Part shown: piece after piece, positions 56,934-64,000 of the stretch
Layout of the letters: each line of letters opens with the position of its first letter
Numbering within the stretch: the stretch's first letter is position 1
Assembly (NCBI RefSeq): GCF_026015985.1
Contig: NZ_CP110389.1
Span: 4,372,001 to 4,436,000 of the forward strand
DNA length: 64,000 nucleotides
Direction of reading: 5' to 3'
From: Rhodopseudomonas sp. P2A-2r
GTDB lineage: Bacteria; Pseudomonadota; Alphaproteobacteria; Rhizobiales; Xanthobacteraceae
Position numbers and translations under genes: made by a program
Notes under the pieces: generated by a model
The model's input: only the letters and a program-made list of their open reading frames with translations
Databases searched by the model: none
What the model was told of the DNA's origin: nothing

Positions 56934-57725
56934 TCAGCTGGCGAGGATCGACTCGCCGTCGAGATGGCGCGGGAAGAAGAAGAAATTGTTGACGTAGGAT
57001 CGGCCGTCCTTGCGGCCGCCGTTCGGCAACAGCGCACTCGGATCCTGCAATTGATCGGAGCTGAACTGGTCGACCGACATAATCTGGTCGTCCTTCAGAA
57101 AGAATCCTCGGTAGGATCTGTCCTGAAAGAACTCGAACACCGATTTCGTCGCCTTCGCGCGATGCCGGTCCTCCGCCTCGACGAGGAACACCGGCTGACA
57201 GCGATCGATCAGGCCGGTTGCGCCGTGGAGCACGTTCAATTCGTGGCCCTCCACGTCAATTTTCACGAATGCGACGTCGCCTTCGACGGCGGTGTCGAGG
57301 CGGGCTTTCGGCACATTGATTGATATGACCCGCGCGATCGACGATTGCAGCTGCGGCTCTAGCGACGCAAGGCCATGCACCGAGCCTCTCTCACCTTGCG
57401 GAATGTATAACTCCGCCTCGCCATTTTGATCCGACAGAGCGACTTCATGAATGGTCACATTGGCAGCCGAGGTTCGGCGAAGCAGTCCGGCCATGTCGTG
57501 CGACGGTTCGAAGGCGTCGACCTGCTTCGAAAGGCGCGCCAGCTGTTGTGTATAAAGCCCACAATTTGCCCCGACGTCGACAGTCCTGGCACCCTGCGGC
57601 ACGATCTTTCCAAGGTATGACAATTCACGTTCCGCAGTCTTTGGACGTCGGGCAAAATGCCACTGCAGCCAAACGGCCGGAAAGCTTTGCTTGAGAAATT
57701 CTTTCGTTCGTTGCTTGGTATTCAT
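56934..57725 (-). CDS. FkbM-family methyltransferase
   Basis: 263 residues from ATG 57725. SAM-binding ARTVDVGANCGLYTQQLARL, VDAFEPSHDMAGLLRR, and VAFVKIDVEGHELNVLHGA, the FkbM signature. Such enzymes O-methylate sugars or other metabolites; within this locus methylation of an exopolysaccharide residue is plausible. Lies 69 bases upstream-side of ugd on the same strand. Confidence 0.9.
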   Translation of the reverse strand: MNTKQRTKEFLKQSFPAVWLQWHFARRPKTAERELSYLGKIVPQGARTVDVGANCGLYTQQLARLSKQVDAFEPSHDMAGLLRRTSAANVTIHEVALSDQNGEAELYIPQGERGSVHGLASLEPQLQSSIARVISINVPKARLDTAVEGDVAFVKIDVEGHELNVLHGATGLIDRCQPVFLVEAEDRHRAKATKSVFEFFQDRSYRGFFLKDDQIMSVDQFSSDQLQDPSALLPNGGRKDGRSYVNNFFFFPRHLDGESILAS

Positions 57726-57862
57726 AGTTGGTCCCCTTCGTATTGCCAGACATTCGAACGGCTTGCAGGCGCTTTCGGCAGCCTCCAACCCTCGCTTGAC
57801 CTGCGTCATTTCAGGCGACGCAGAGTACTCTGCGCGCGAACGATGAATTCATGGTCGGTTGT

Positions 57863-58615
57863 TCAGAACGCGCTGCCCGACAGAAACTCGCGGCGAATGG
57901 TGCGAGCGATAATGGCGATGTCCATGCGCAACGACCATTTTTCGATGTAGTCGAGGTCGTAGTCGATCCGCGCAATGGCAAGCTCTGGCTCTACCGTGCT
58001 GCCCCGGCACCCGCTCACCTGTGCAAGACCGGTGATTCCCGGCCGCGTCGTATGCCGCTGGAAGTAGTACGGCACGAGATCTTCATACGGCACATCCGCG
58101 GCAAGCATTCCGGGAACGTGGGGCCGCGGTCCGACCAACGACATGTCGCCCTTGACGACATTGATCAGCTGCGGAATTTCATCGAGGCTGGTCATTCGCA
58201 GAATCTTTCCCACGCGGGTAACCCGCGAATCGCCCTGCACCGCCTGCTTCGTTCCCGCATCGCAGGCATCGCTTCGCATGGAACGGAACTTGTAGATCTT
58301 GAACGACCGGTTCCGATAGCCGTAACGATACTGCTGGAACAGCACAGGCCCCGGCGACGTCGCCTTGATGGCTATCGCGATCGCGATCCACAACGGCGCA
58401 AAGAACAGCAGCGCAGCGCTTGCAGCCGTCACATCGAAAACCCGTTTCCCGATCGAGGTGGACGGTTCCGCCCGGGCCGACGCGAGACGGCGCTGGATGC
58501 GATGCTTGACATGACCGGCGTATGCAACGGGACGCACCGAAATCGAACGCCGCTGCTGCCAACGCGGCGTGGTGTTGTCCTGATTCAAACGGGCTATCGA
58601 GAATGTGGAGACCAT
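57863..58615 (-). CDS. Exopolysaccharide sugar transferase (bacterial sugar transferase family)
   Basis: About 250 residues from ATG 58615; a longer start at 58669 is possible. One transmembrane helix ([15 protein letters not shown] near residue 75), then the polyprenyl-phosphate hexose-1-phosphate transferase core: [44 protein letters not shown], and [12 protein letters not shown]. It lacks the multi-helix N-terminus of WbaP-type enzymes, so it is the short, single-anchor (PglC-like) form. It transfers the first sugar to undecaprenyl phosphate. Confidence 0.92.
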   Translation of the reverse strand: MVSTFSIARLNQDNTTPRWQQRRSISVRPVAYAGHVKHRIQRRLASARAEPSTSIGKRVFDVTAASAALLFFAPLWIAIAIAIKATSPGPVLFQQYRYGYRNRSFKIYKFRSMRSDACDAGTKQAVQGDSRVTRVGKILRMTSLDEIPQLINVVKGDMSLVGPRPHVPGMLAADVPYEDLVPYYFQRHTTRPGITGLAQVSGCRGSTVEPELAIARIDYDLDYIEKWSLRMDIAIIARTIRREFLSGSAF

Positions 58616-59075
58616 TGCGCTCGCTTTCTGTTGGACCTCGGGAATGCCAAGAACGGCAGCACGCACCATCGTCTAGCGGGACCGCCGCCACATTCCGACG
58701 ACGGGATCGAACATCAAAACCGCTGCTGGAACGCCTGCAGCAATTCTTAGCGAAGTGTTTCGCAACTTGATGAGCGAATTGCGGCGGTGCAGCGATTGTC
58801 GCTGCCTAATTGTTTGCAACGCGCCATCGAACTACGCCGGCATAAGATGATTGATTTGCAAGTCGAAGCATTTAGCGGCTGCTGCCCGCAAAATGCGCTG
58901 CGTTCACATCGATCCAGTCATGCACATTCGCGATAGCGCCCCACGTGCGCCACCTCTGCGCTCGGCGGACGCGCTTCGCCGGCGCCATACAGGTTCCACC
59001 TCGGCATTCATTAAAAGCTAAGCGTTCCAAATTATTGTGCTAGTCTTATCAGGCCTCTCGCGCGTCGGCTCCTCC
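58616..59075. other. 460-base divergent gap of the exopolysaccharide locus
   Basis: No supported gene. It should hold the promoters of the minus-strand sugar-transferase group and of the plus-strand export group. It is more AT-rich near 59010-59045, but no confident -35/-10 pair or operator was identified. Confidence 0.5.
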
Positions 59076-59321
59076 ATGATCGCCAAGCTTAAAACGACTC
59101 AGACGACGCAGCAGGCCGATCCCCTCACCACGGCCACAGTGGTGATTGCGCCATTCACGGACAAAAAACCTTTTGACGTTAGGCCTCCAGGGAATCGCCC
59201 GGCCCCTGTCCGCCCTGCGGAATCCGAGATCTCGCGACGCAGACTGCGAAATCTCTTTATACTGGCGAATGCCATCGTCTGGATCGTCATCATTGTGGCC
59301 GTCCGCCTGATCTTCTTCTAG
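59076..59321 (+). CDS. 81-residue C-tail-anchored membrane protein
   Basis: From ATG 59076. A soluble, Thr/Pro-rich N-terminal part (TTQQADPLTTATVV, RPPGNRPAPVRP), a basic stretch SRRRLRNL, and one C-terminal hydrophobic helix (ILANAIVWIVIIVAVRLIFF) ending at the stop. No family recognised. First gene on the plus strand of the exopolysaccharide locus, directly ahead of the phosphatase gene. Confidence 0.55.
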   Translation: MIAKLKTTQTTQQADPLTTATVVIAPFTDKKPFDVRPPGNRPAPVRPAESEISRRRLRNLFILANAIVWIVIIVAVRLIFF

Positions 59322-59447
59322 ATCCGAATAACGAACGACATCTGATTCCGCTCGCTGCTTGCGCGTCCACCGCAGCGGCCGCACATTGAACTCGAGGCCG
59401 CCTGCGAATGATTGACCGCAGGCGCGATCCGTGACGACACTCCGGCA

Positions 59448-60179
59448 ATGAAACAGCGTTTGGCCACAATCCCGCATCCCCTCCCCGCTTCGCTTCCGGC
59501 GCAGACGCGCATCTACGCCATCGGTGATATTCATGGCCGCGCCGACCTCCTCGCCGAGATCGTTGCGCGGATAGATGAAGACCTGGACCGCAGACCCATC
59601 CGGTATTCAGCCGAGGTTTATCTCGGCGATTACATCGACCGTGGCCCGGATTCGAGCAGGGTGATCGATCTGCTGGCAACCCGACTGGTCGGAAACCGCG
59701 CGGTATGCCTTCGCGGCAATCATGAAGCCATGCTGGAAGCGTTCCTGCGGGATCCCGCGGCCCTGGCGGAGTGGCTGCCGCTCGGCGCTCGGCAGACGCT
59801 CGCCTCGTACGGACTCTCAGGAATTGATCAGCAGAGGCCGGAGAGTCTGCACCGTCAGTTCCAAGATCGTTTTCCGCGTGCGCATGACCTGTTTTTGCAG
59901 TGTCTCCGCAACAGCTACAGCTGCGGAGACTTTTTCTTCGTGCACGCAGGCATTCGCCCCAACGTGCCGATCGAACTGCAGGACCCTCACGACATGATGT
60001 GGATTCGCGATGAATTCCTCAGCGCCGCACACAGCCATGACAAATATATCGTGCATGGTCACACACCGGTTCCGCATCCCGATATTCGCAGCAACCGCAT
60101 CAACATAGATACCGGTGCATGGCGATCCGGCGTCTTGACGTGCATCGCCATTGAAGGCGATGCCATCATGTTCCTGTAG
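59448..60179 (+). CDS. PPP-family serine/threonine protein phosphatase (metallophosphoesterase)
   Basis: 243 residues from ATG 59448. Complete metal-binding set: YAIGDIHGRADLL, YLGDYIDRGPDSSRV, CLRGNHEAMLE, FFVHAGIRPN and VHGHTPVPHP, as in bacterial PrpA/PrpE-type and lambda-like protein phosphatases. Such enzymes remove phosphate from Ser/Thr (or Tyr, His). Its position between polysaccharide genes suggests a regulatory role there, for instance on a phosphorylated chain-length/kinase protein. Confidence 0.9.
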   Translation: MKQRLATIPHPLPASLPAQTRIYAIGDIHGRADLLAEIVARIDEDLDRRPIRYSAEVYLGDYIDRGPDSSRVIDLLATRLVGNRAVCLRGNHEAMLEAFLRDPAALAEWLPLGARQTLASYGLSGIDQQRPESLHRQFQDRFPRAHDLFLQCLRNSYSCGDFFFVHAGIRPNVPIELQDPHDMMWIRDEFLSAAHSHDKYIVHGHTPVPHPDIRSNRINIDTGAWRSGVLTCIAIEGDAIMFL

Positions 60180-60288
60180 CGCCGAAGCGGCTTGACGCGC
60201 TCGCTCACATGCTTTCGCCGCTTTTGCGAGAATAGTATCCGCTTTTCGTCAATCGCCTTATCCAGGTCGATCACTCGCGCAGGACATC

Positions 60289-60870
60289 ATGATGTTGCAA
60301 CGGCCATTCAGTGTCGCGGGCTTGTGCCTGTTTTTCATGCTTGCTGTGGCTGGCGCAAGTTCCCCGACAGCAGCCATTGCCCAGACAAAGCAGGCATCCG
60401 GAGATGCAGCAGGCAGCTACAGGCTTGGGCCGACTGACCGAATTCGTCTGAAGGTGTATGGCGAAGCCGACATTTCCGGCGAATACGAGATCGATAGCAG
60501 CGGCTACGCATCCATCCCTTTGGCAGGCCGGATTCGTGCAGCGGGCCTCACAACCGGGCAGCTGGAGAAGTCGGTTGCGGCTGCGCTGGCAAAGGGGATC
60601 GTGCGAGATCCGCGCGTCAACATCGAAATTGCGCTGTATCGTCCCTATTATATTCTCGGCGAGGTCAAGAAGAGTGGCGAATATCCTTATCGGATTGGCA
60701 TGACGATCCTCGACGCTGTGGCCAGCGCAGGCGGATTCACCTATCGCGCCAACGAAAACAAGGTGTTCCTGCGTCGCGCCGGCGGCGCGACAGAAGAGGT
60801 CTACCCTCTCGACGCGCCGGTCCGCGTGTTCCCCGGCGACAACATACGGATTCCCGAGCGCTATTTTTAG
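60289..60870 (+). CDS. Polysaccharide export protein (Wza-like, short form)
   Basis: 193 residues. Signal peptide (FSVAGLCLFFMLAVAGASS; cleavage near AIA-Q), no lipobox Cys. Poly_export domain YRLGPTDRIRLKVYGEADIS and PLAGRIRAAGLTTGQLE, followed by an SLBB segment YYILGEVKKSGEYPYRIG and a C-terminal VFPGDNIRIPERYF. This is the short rhizobial type that lacks the C-terminal outer-membrane helix of E. coli Wza, so the outer-membrane pore may be supplied by the following beta-barrel protein. Confidence 0.9.
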   Translation: MMLQRPFSVAGLCLFFMLAVAGASSPTAAIAQTKQASGDAAGSYRLGPTDRIRLKVYGEADISGEYEIDSSGYASIPLAGRIRAAGLTTGQLEKSVAAALAKGIVRDPRVNIEIALYRPYYILGEVKKSGEYPYRIGMTILDAVASAGGFTYRANENKVFLRRAGGATEEVYPLDAPVRVFPGDNIRIPERYF

Positions 60871-61151
60871 GCGATCTGCTATCGCATTCGTCAAGTTCCG
60901 CGAGCGCCGCCAAAGACGGGCAGCGGACCTTGCCATAGTGTCGTCTCTTTACGATGTGCATGATGTTGCAGCGCAGAAGCGCTGATCGTGATGCACCCTA
61001 CCCAAGACGATGCCTCTTTCTGTTGAACAGAAATTCCATCGCTCCGTTGACCGCCGCATTCGGTGCAGGCTCGCATTGCTGCTGGCGGTGCCGCGGGGTT
61101 TTCGAAGAGATCAGGCCGTGGGCCTGATCGCTTCCTCACCAGGGACAATGG

Positions 61152-62567
61152 ATGACTCGCGCGTTGACGTGCCCGGACGCCTTGCTTGATCGCGAGAGAT
61201 CGATCTGCCCGACCGTCTCGTCCGGGCGCCAGCACGGAATCGCTACAGGCTTAGCAGCATTTGCGCTTGGTCTTTCTTCGCCGGCAGGCGCCCAAGTGAT
61301 TCCATCCACATTCGAAGTCGTTGCGGCTCCCTGGAATGCGCAAAAAGTATTCGAGCCGGCCATCCTGCCCGATCTGACACCGCCGGATATGCGTGATGAA
61401 GTACCGCCAGAGGATATGCCAGTGAAGCAGCGACAGCAGCCAGGATATGAGCCCGTCGGCATTCGCTACGGCTCCTGGATGTTCAACCCGCAGCTCATGT
61501 CGGGGACCTTCTACGATAGCAACGTCTTCTCATCGAACGCCTACAAGCGCGCTGACGTCGCCGCCGTCATCGCGCCGTCATTGCGCGCACATACGCTTTG
61601 GGAGCGCCACGGCATCGATATCAAGCTGGATACGGCAACAACGCTCTACAACGAGAATTCGAGCCTCAACCAGACGAACGCCAGCCTGAAGGGCAACGCC
61701 TGGTACGACGTCTCTCACGATCTTGCCATCCTGACGAGCTTCCAGATCGCGCATCTGAACGAGGGCGTCGGGACGCTGAGTTCGCCGGCGAACGCGATCT
61801 CGCCCACGCCATACAACCTGCTATCGGGCGATGTCAGCGTACGCAAGGAGTTCAACCGGCTCGCGGCGTCGATCGGAATCAGCGTCGACTCCTACGATTA
61901 CGGAACGACGCGGGCCCAGGACGGCAGCATCATCAATCAGGATGGCCGCGACGGCCAGATCTATGCGCTTCACGGCCGGCTCGACTATGCGTTCTCGCCG
62001 CTGCTGGGCTGGTTCGCCGGCGTCGAGGGCAACCAGCGAAACATCCGCGGCACCCCGGCGCAATCGCTGGATTCGCAAGGCTATCGAGCGTTGTCCGGCG
62101 TCACCTTTGGATTGACTCACCTCGTCACCGGCGAAATCGGCGCCGGCTATGCGCGCCAGGATTTCAGTGATCCTGCGATCGGCGTGATCGAGGGGCCCGC
62201 CTATCGCGCACAGCTGACGTGGCGTCCAACCAAGTTGCTCGACGTCCACTTCAGGGCCGAACAGATCGTGACCGAGACGTCAGCGACCAGTTCGACCGGC
62301 GTGCAGGCCAACGCGTTCCAGCTGGGAGCCGACTACGAATTGCGCCGCAATGTCATTCTCTCGCTTGCCGGAACCTATGAGACCGACCGGTTCTTCGGGC
62401 AACCCCGCAAGGACACGGTGATTACCTCCGATGCCCGCGTCAAATATCTCGTGAACCGGTTTGGTTCGGTTTCCGTGTTCCACCGATACTCCGACCGCAA
62501 CAGCGACAACCCGGCATTCAGCTACGACAAACACCAGGTGGGGCTCAATGTTACCGCGCAGTTCTGA
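61152..62567 (+). CDS. Outer-membrane beta-barrel protein (BBP2-type, exopolysaccharide locus)
   Basis: 471 residues. An N-terminal signal (GIATGLAAFALGLSSPAGAQ, after a 27-residue head, so the true start may be later), then many alternating amphipathic strands with aromatic girdles (GYEPVGIRYGSWMFNPQLMS, SGTFYDSNVFSSNAYKRAD, YELRRNVILSLAGTYETDRF) ending in VGLNVTAQF, a barrel C-terminus with terminal Phe. Belongs to the putative beta-barrel porin-2 group found in polysaccharide clusters. Probably the outer-membrane step of export. Confidence 0.85.
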   Translation: MTRALTCPDALLDRERSICPTVSSGRQHGIATGLAAFALGLSSPAGAQVIPSTFEVVAAPWNAQKVFEPAILPDLTPPDMRDEVPPEDMPVKQRQQPGYEPVGIRYGSWMFNPQLMSGTFYDSNVFSSNAYKRADVAAVIAPSLRAHTLWERHGIDIKLDTATTLYNENSSLNQTNASLKGNAWYDVSHDLAILTSFQIAHLNEGVGTLSSPANAISPTPYNLLSGDVSVRKEFNRLAASIGISVDSYDYGTTRAQDGSIINQDGRDGQIYALHGRLDYAFSPLLGWFAGVEGNQRNIRGTPAQSLDSQGYRALSGVTFGLTHLVTGEIGAGYARQDFSDPAIGVIEGPAYRAQLTWRPTKLLDVHFRAEQIVTETSATSSTGVQANAFQLGADYELRRNVILSLAGTYETDRFFGQPRKDTVITSDARVKYLVNRFGSVSVFHRYSDRNSDNPAFSYDKHQVGLNVTAQF

Positions 62568-64000
62568 CATCATATATCGAACGCCGGAGGAACCGGTCAC
62601 GGCAGTCGTTCAGGATTGGAACAATCCGACCGTCGATCTGCGCGAGATGACCCGCATCCTGCGTCGCCGCTGGAAAACGGTCGCGCTGGTTCCGGTGGTG
62701 CTGGTGGCGCTGGCGCTGGCCTATCTGACGAGCGTCGATACGCTCTACACCGCGACATCGACCGTGCTGGTTGACCCTCGCCGCGCCAACGTGGTCGAGA
62801 CCAATCAGGCGGTGCTGTCCAATTTCGGCACAGACGACGCGACGATCGAGAGCCAGACCTTGCTGATCCAATCGGTTGCGATCCTGCAACGGGTCGTCGA
62901 CAAGCTGAAGCTGGCCACCGATCCGGAATTCATGCCACGGGCCGGACTGCTCGATCCCATCAAAAACCTGTTTAGCACCAGCTCCCCCGCAACTGGCTCC
63001 AATCCCGCCGATACGGCCCGATCCCGCTCCGTCGAGATTCTTCAGCGCCGCATGAAAGTCACACGTCAAGGAACGACCTTCCTGGTCGACATCAACGTCA
63101 GCACGGAGGTGCCGCAGAAATCCGCCGCCATCGCCAACGCGATTGCCGAAGGATATTTCGAGGAGCAGGTCCGCGCCAAATACGATGCGACGCGCATTGC
63201 GGCGAACTGGCTGAACGGCCAGATCGAAGCCTTGAAGTCGCGCGTGGGAACATCGGAACAGGCGGTCGAGGACTATCGTACGGCCAATAACCTTGCGGTG
63301 TCGCAGGGCGTTACCGTGAACGATCAGCAAATCACCGACCTCAACAACAAACTGATCTCCGCACGCGTTCAAACGGCCGAAGCACGCGCCAAATTCGACC
63401 AAGTGCAGCAGATGGCGAAGTCCGGTGGCGATCCCGGCGGCATCAACGCGGTGATCTCCTCGGAAATGATCTCCAAGCTGCGCACCCAATACGCCGACAT
63501 CGCCAAGAACAGCGCCGATCTTTCCAGCAAATACGGCCCGCGTCATCCGCTCGTCGCCAATGCGCGTGCCCAGTTGTCCGATACCCAGCGGCTGATCAAC
63601 GAGGAAATCCAGCGCATCCTGCAAAGTACGAAGCATGATTATGACATCGCTTTGTCCCGGGAGAACTCGCTGAAGGAGAGTTTTGACAAGCTGCAGGGCG
63701 TATCGAGCCAGTCGGGCCAGGCCCAGGTTCGCCTGCATGAACTTCAACGCGAGGCCGAGGCCAACCGGACGCTCTATGAATCCTATCTGGCCCGCTACAA
63801 GGAGGCGTCAGCGCAGGAAAGTCTGGAAATGCCGGACTCCCGCGTCGTCACCAAGGCAAGCATTCCGATCCGGCCGTCGTCGCCGAAAACGACGCTGATC
63901 CTCGGGCTTGCCTTGATGATGGGCCTCGGTGCCGGGACCGTGCTGGCCTTTCTCATCGACTATCTCGACGGGCGTGTGAAAACGCTGGAGCAGGCAGAGC
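62548..64000 (+). CDS. GumC/Wzz-type chain-length and export protein (3' end outside window)
   Basis: An open frame of 484 codons from ATG 62548 to the right edge, overlapping the beta-barrel gene by 20 bases. N-terminal Wzz domain: LREMTRILRRRWKTVALVPV, helix 1 near residues 45-63, VDPRRANVVET; a long periplasmic coiled coil; the GumC/GNVR-type segment; and a second helix LILGLALMMGLGAGTVLAFL near residue 455. These are polysaccharide co-polymerases; in many rhizobial relatives a C-terminal tyrosine autokinase follows, which lies beyond the window here. Confidence 0.92.
   Translation, partial: MLPRSSDIIYRTPEEPVTAVVQDWNNPTVDLREMTRILRRRWKTVALVPVVLVALALAYLTSVDTLYTATSTVLVDPRRANVVETNQAVLSNFGTDDATIESQTLLIQSVAILQRVVDKLKLATDPEFMPRAGLLDPIKNLFSTSSPATGSNPADTARSRSVEILQRRMKVTRQGTTFLVDINVSTEVPQKSAAIANAIAEGYFEEQVRAKYDATRIAANWLNGQIEALKSRVGTSEQAVEDYRTANNLAVSQGVTVNDQQITDLNNKLISARVQTAEARAKFDQVQQMAKSGGDPGGINAVISSEMISKLRTQYADIAKNSADLSSKYGPRHPLVANARAQLSDTQRLINEEIQRILQSTKHDYDIALSRENSLKESFDKLQGVSSQSGQAQVRLHELQREAEANRTLYESYLARYKEASAQESLEMPDSRVVTKASIPIRPSSPKTTLILGLALMMGLGAGTVLAFLIDYLDGRVKTLEQAE

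Noticed and set aside
60737..61235. Minus-strand short frames between the Wza-like and beta-barrel genes
   Set aside because: They overlap the 3' end of the export gene antisense and have no start signals or motifs; the 281-base gap shows nothing recognisable.

Overview
The window is GC-rich, gene-dense alphaproteobacterial DNA, most likely chromosomal and from the Bradyrhizobium / Rhodopseudomonas / Afipia group. That placement is inferred from the mix of families: DUF2865, DUF2059, DUF1289 and Tlde1 proteins, a class II DAHP synthase, an FcbT/TakP-type TRAP system, rhizobial-style exopolysaccharide genes and large nested intergenic palindromes. No rRNA, tRNA, CRISPR array, transposase or integrase was seen.

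Region 1 (about 1-17.8 kb) is mostly core metabolism. It holds an Atm1-type ABC exporter (cut by the left edge) and a LOG-family protein. A tightly coupled minus-strand operon follows: cysS, a 37-residue membrane protein, a GNAT acetyltransferase, cimA and a VOC protein. Then come two secreted proteins, nadE, dgkA, class II DAHP synthase, an alpha/beta hydrolase, gor, a DUF2059 protein, rpiA, gph, a lipoprotein and moaA.

Region 2 (17.8-22.2 kb) is a block with an AraC-type regulator, an FAD oxidoreductase and a metallo-beta-lactamase-fold hydrolase. It lies between the real 3' end of moaA and a diverged second copy of that 3' end, so it looks inserted. Region 3 (22.3-34.2 kb) begins with TRAP permease subunits (22.36-24.83 kb). 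About 5.7 kb of accessory genes follow (carboxymuconolactone decarboxylase with MerR, O-methyltransferase with AraC, GrlR-like, Tlde1, a hydratase, GFA). Two tandem TRAP substrate-binding proteins (30.5-32.9 kb) and the Mrp/ApbC Fe-S carrier end it.

Region 4 (34.4-41.9 kb) carries a beta-hydroxyacid dehydrogenase, a membrane histidine kinase, DUF1289 and aspartic protease genes, dusA, a CGNR regulator divergent from a rifamycin ADP-ribosyltransferase (arr), a VOC protein and a rhomboid protease.

Region 5 (41.9-55.5 kb) is a sugar-catabolism region. One part is a CUT2-type importer with a fused double permease, an SMP-30 lactonase, a divergent GntR regulator and an SDR. The other is a thu-like operon: CUT1 binding protein, two permeases, Gfo/Idh/MocA dehydrogenase, ThuA and a LacI regulator, with no ATPase gene. 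Region 6 (55.5-64 kb) is an exopolysaccharide locus: UDP-glucose dehydrogenase, FkbM methyltransferase, sugar transferase, a small tail-anchored protein, a PPP-family phosphatase, a Wza-like exporter, an outer-membrane beta-barrel and a GumC-like chain-length protein cut by the right edge.

Eight otherwise well-conserved genes (cimA, cysS, nadE, rpiA, the MBL hydrolase, the second AraC regulator, the GFA enzyme and ugd) are each broken by one single-base indel, most of them in short G/C homopolymers. Essential genes are among them, so sequencing or assembly error is the most economical explanation. Each is annotated here as one gene with an apparent frameshift.
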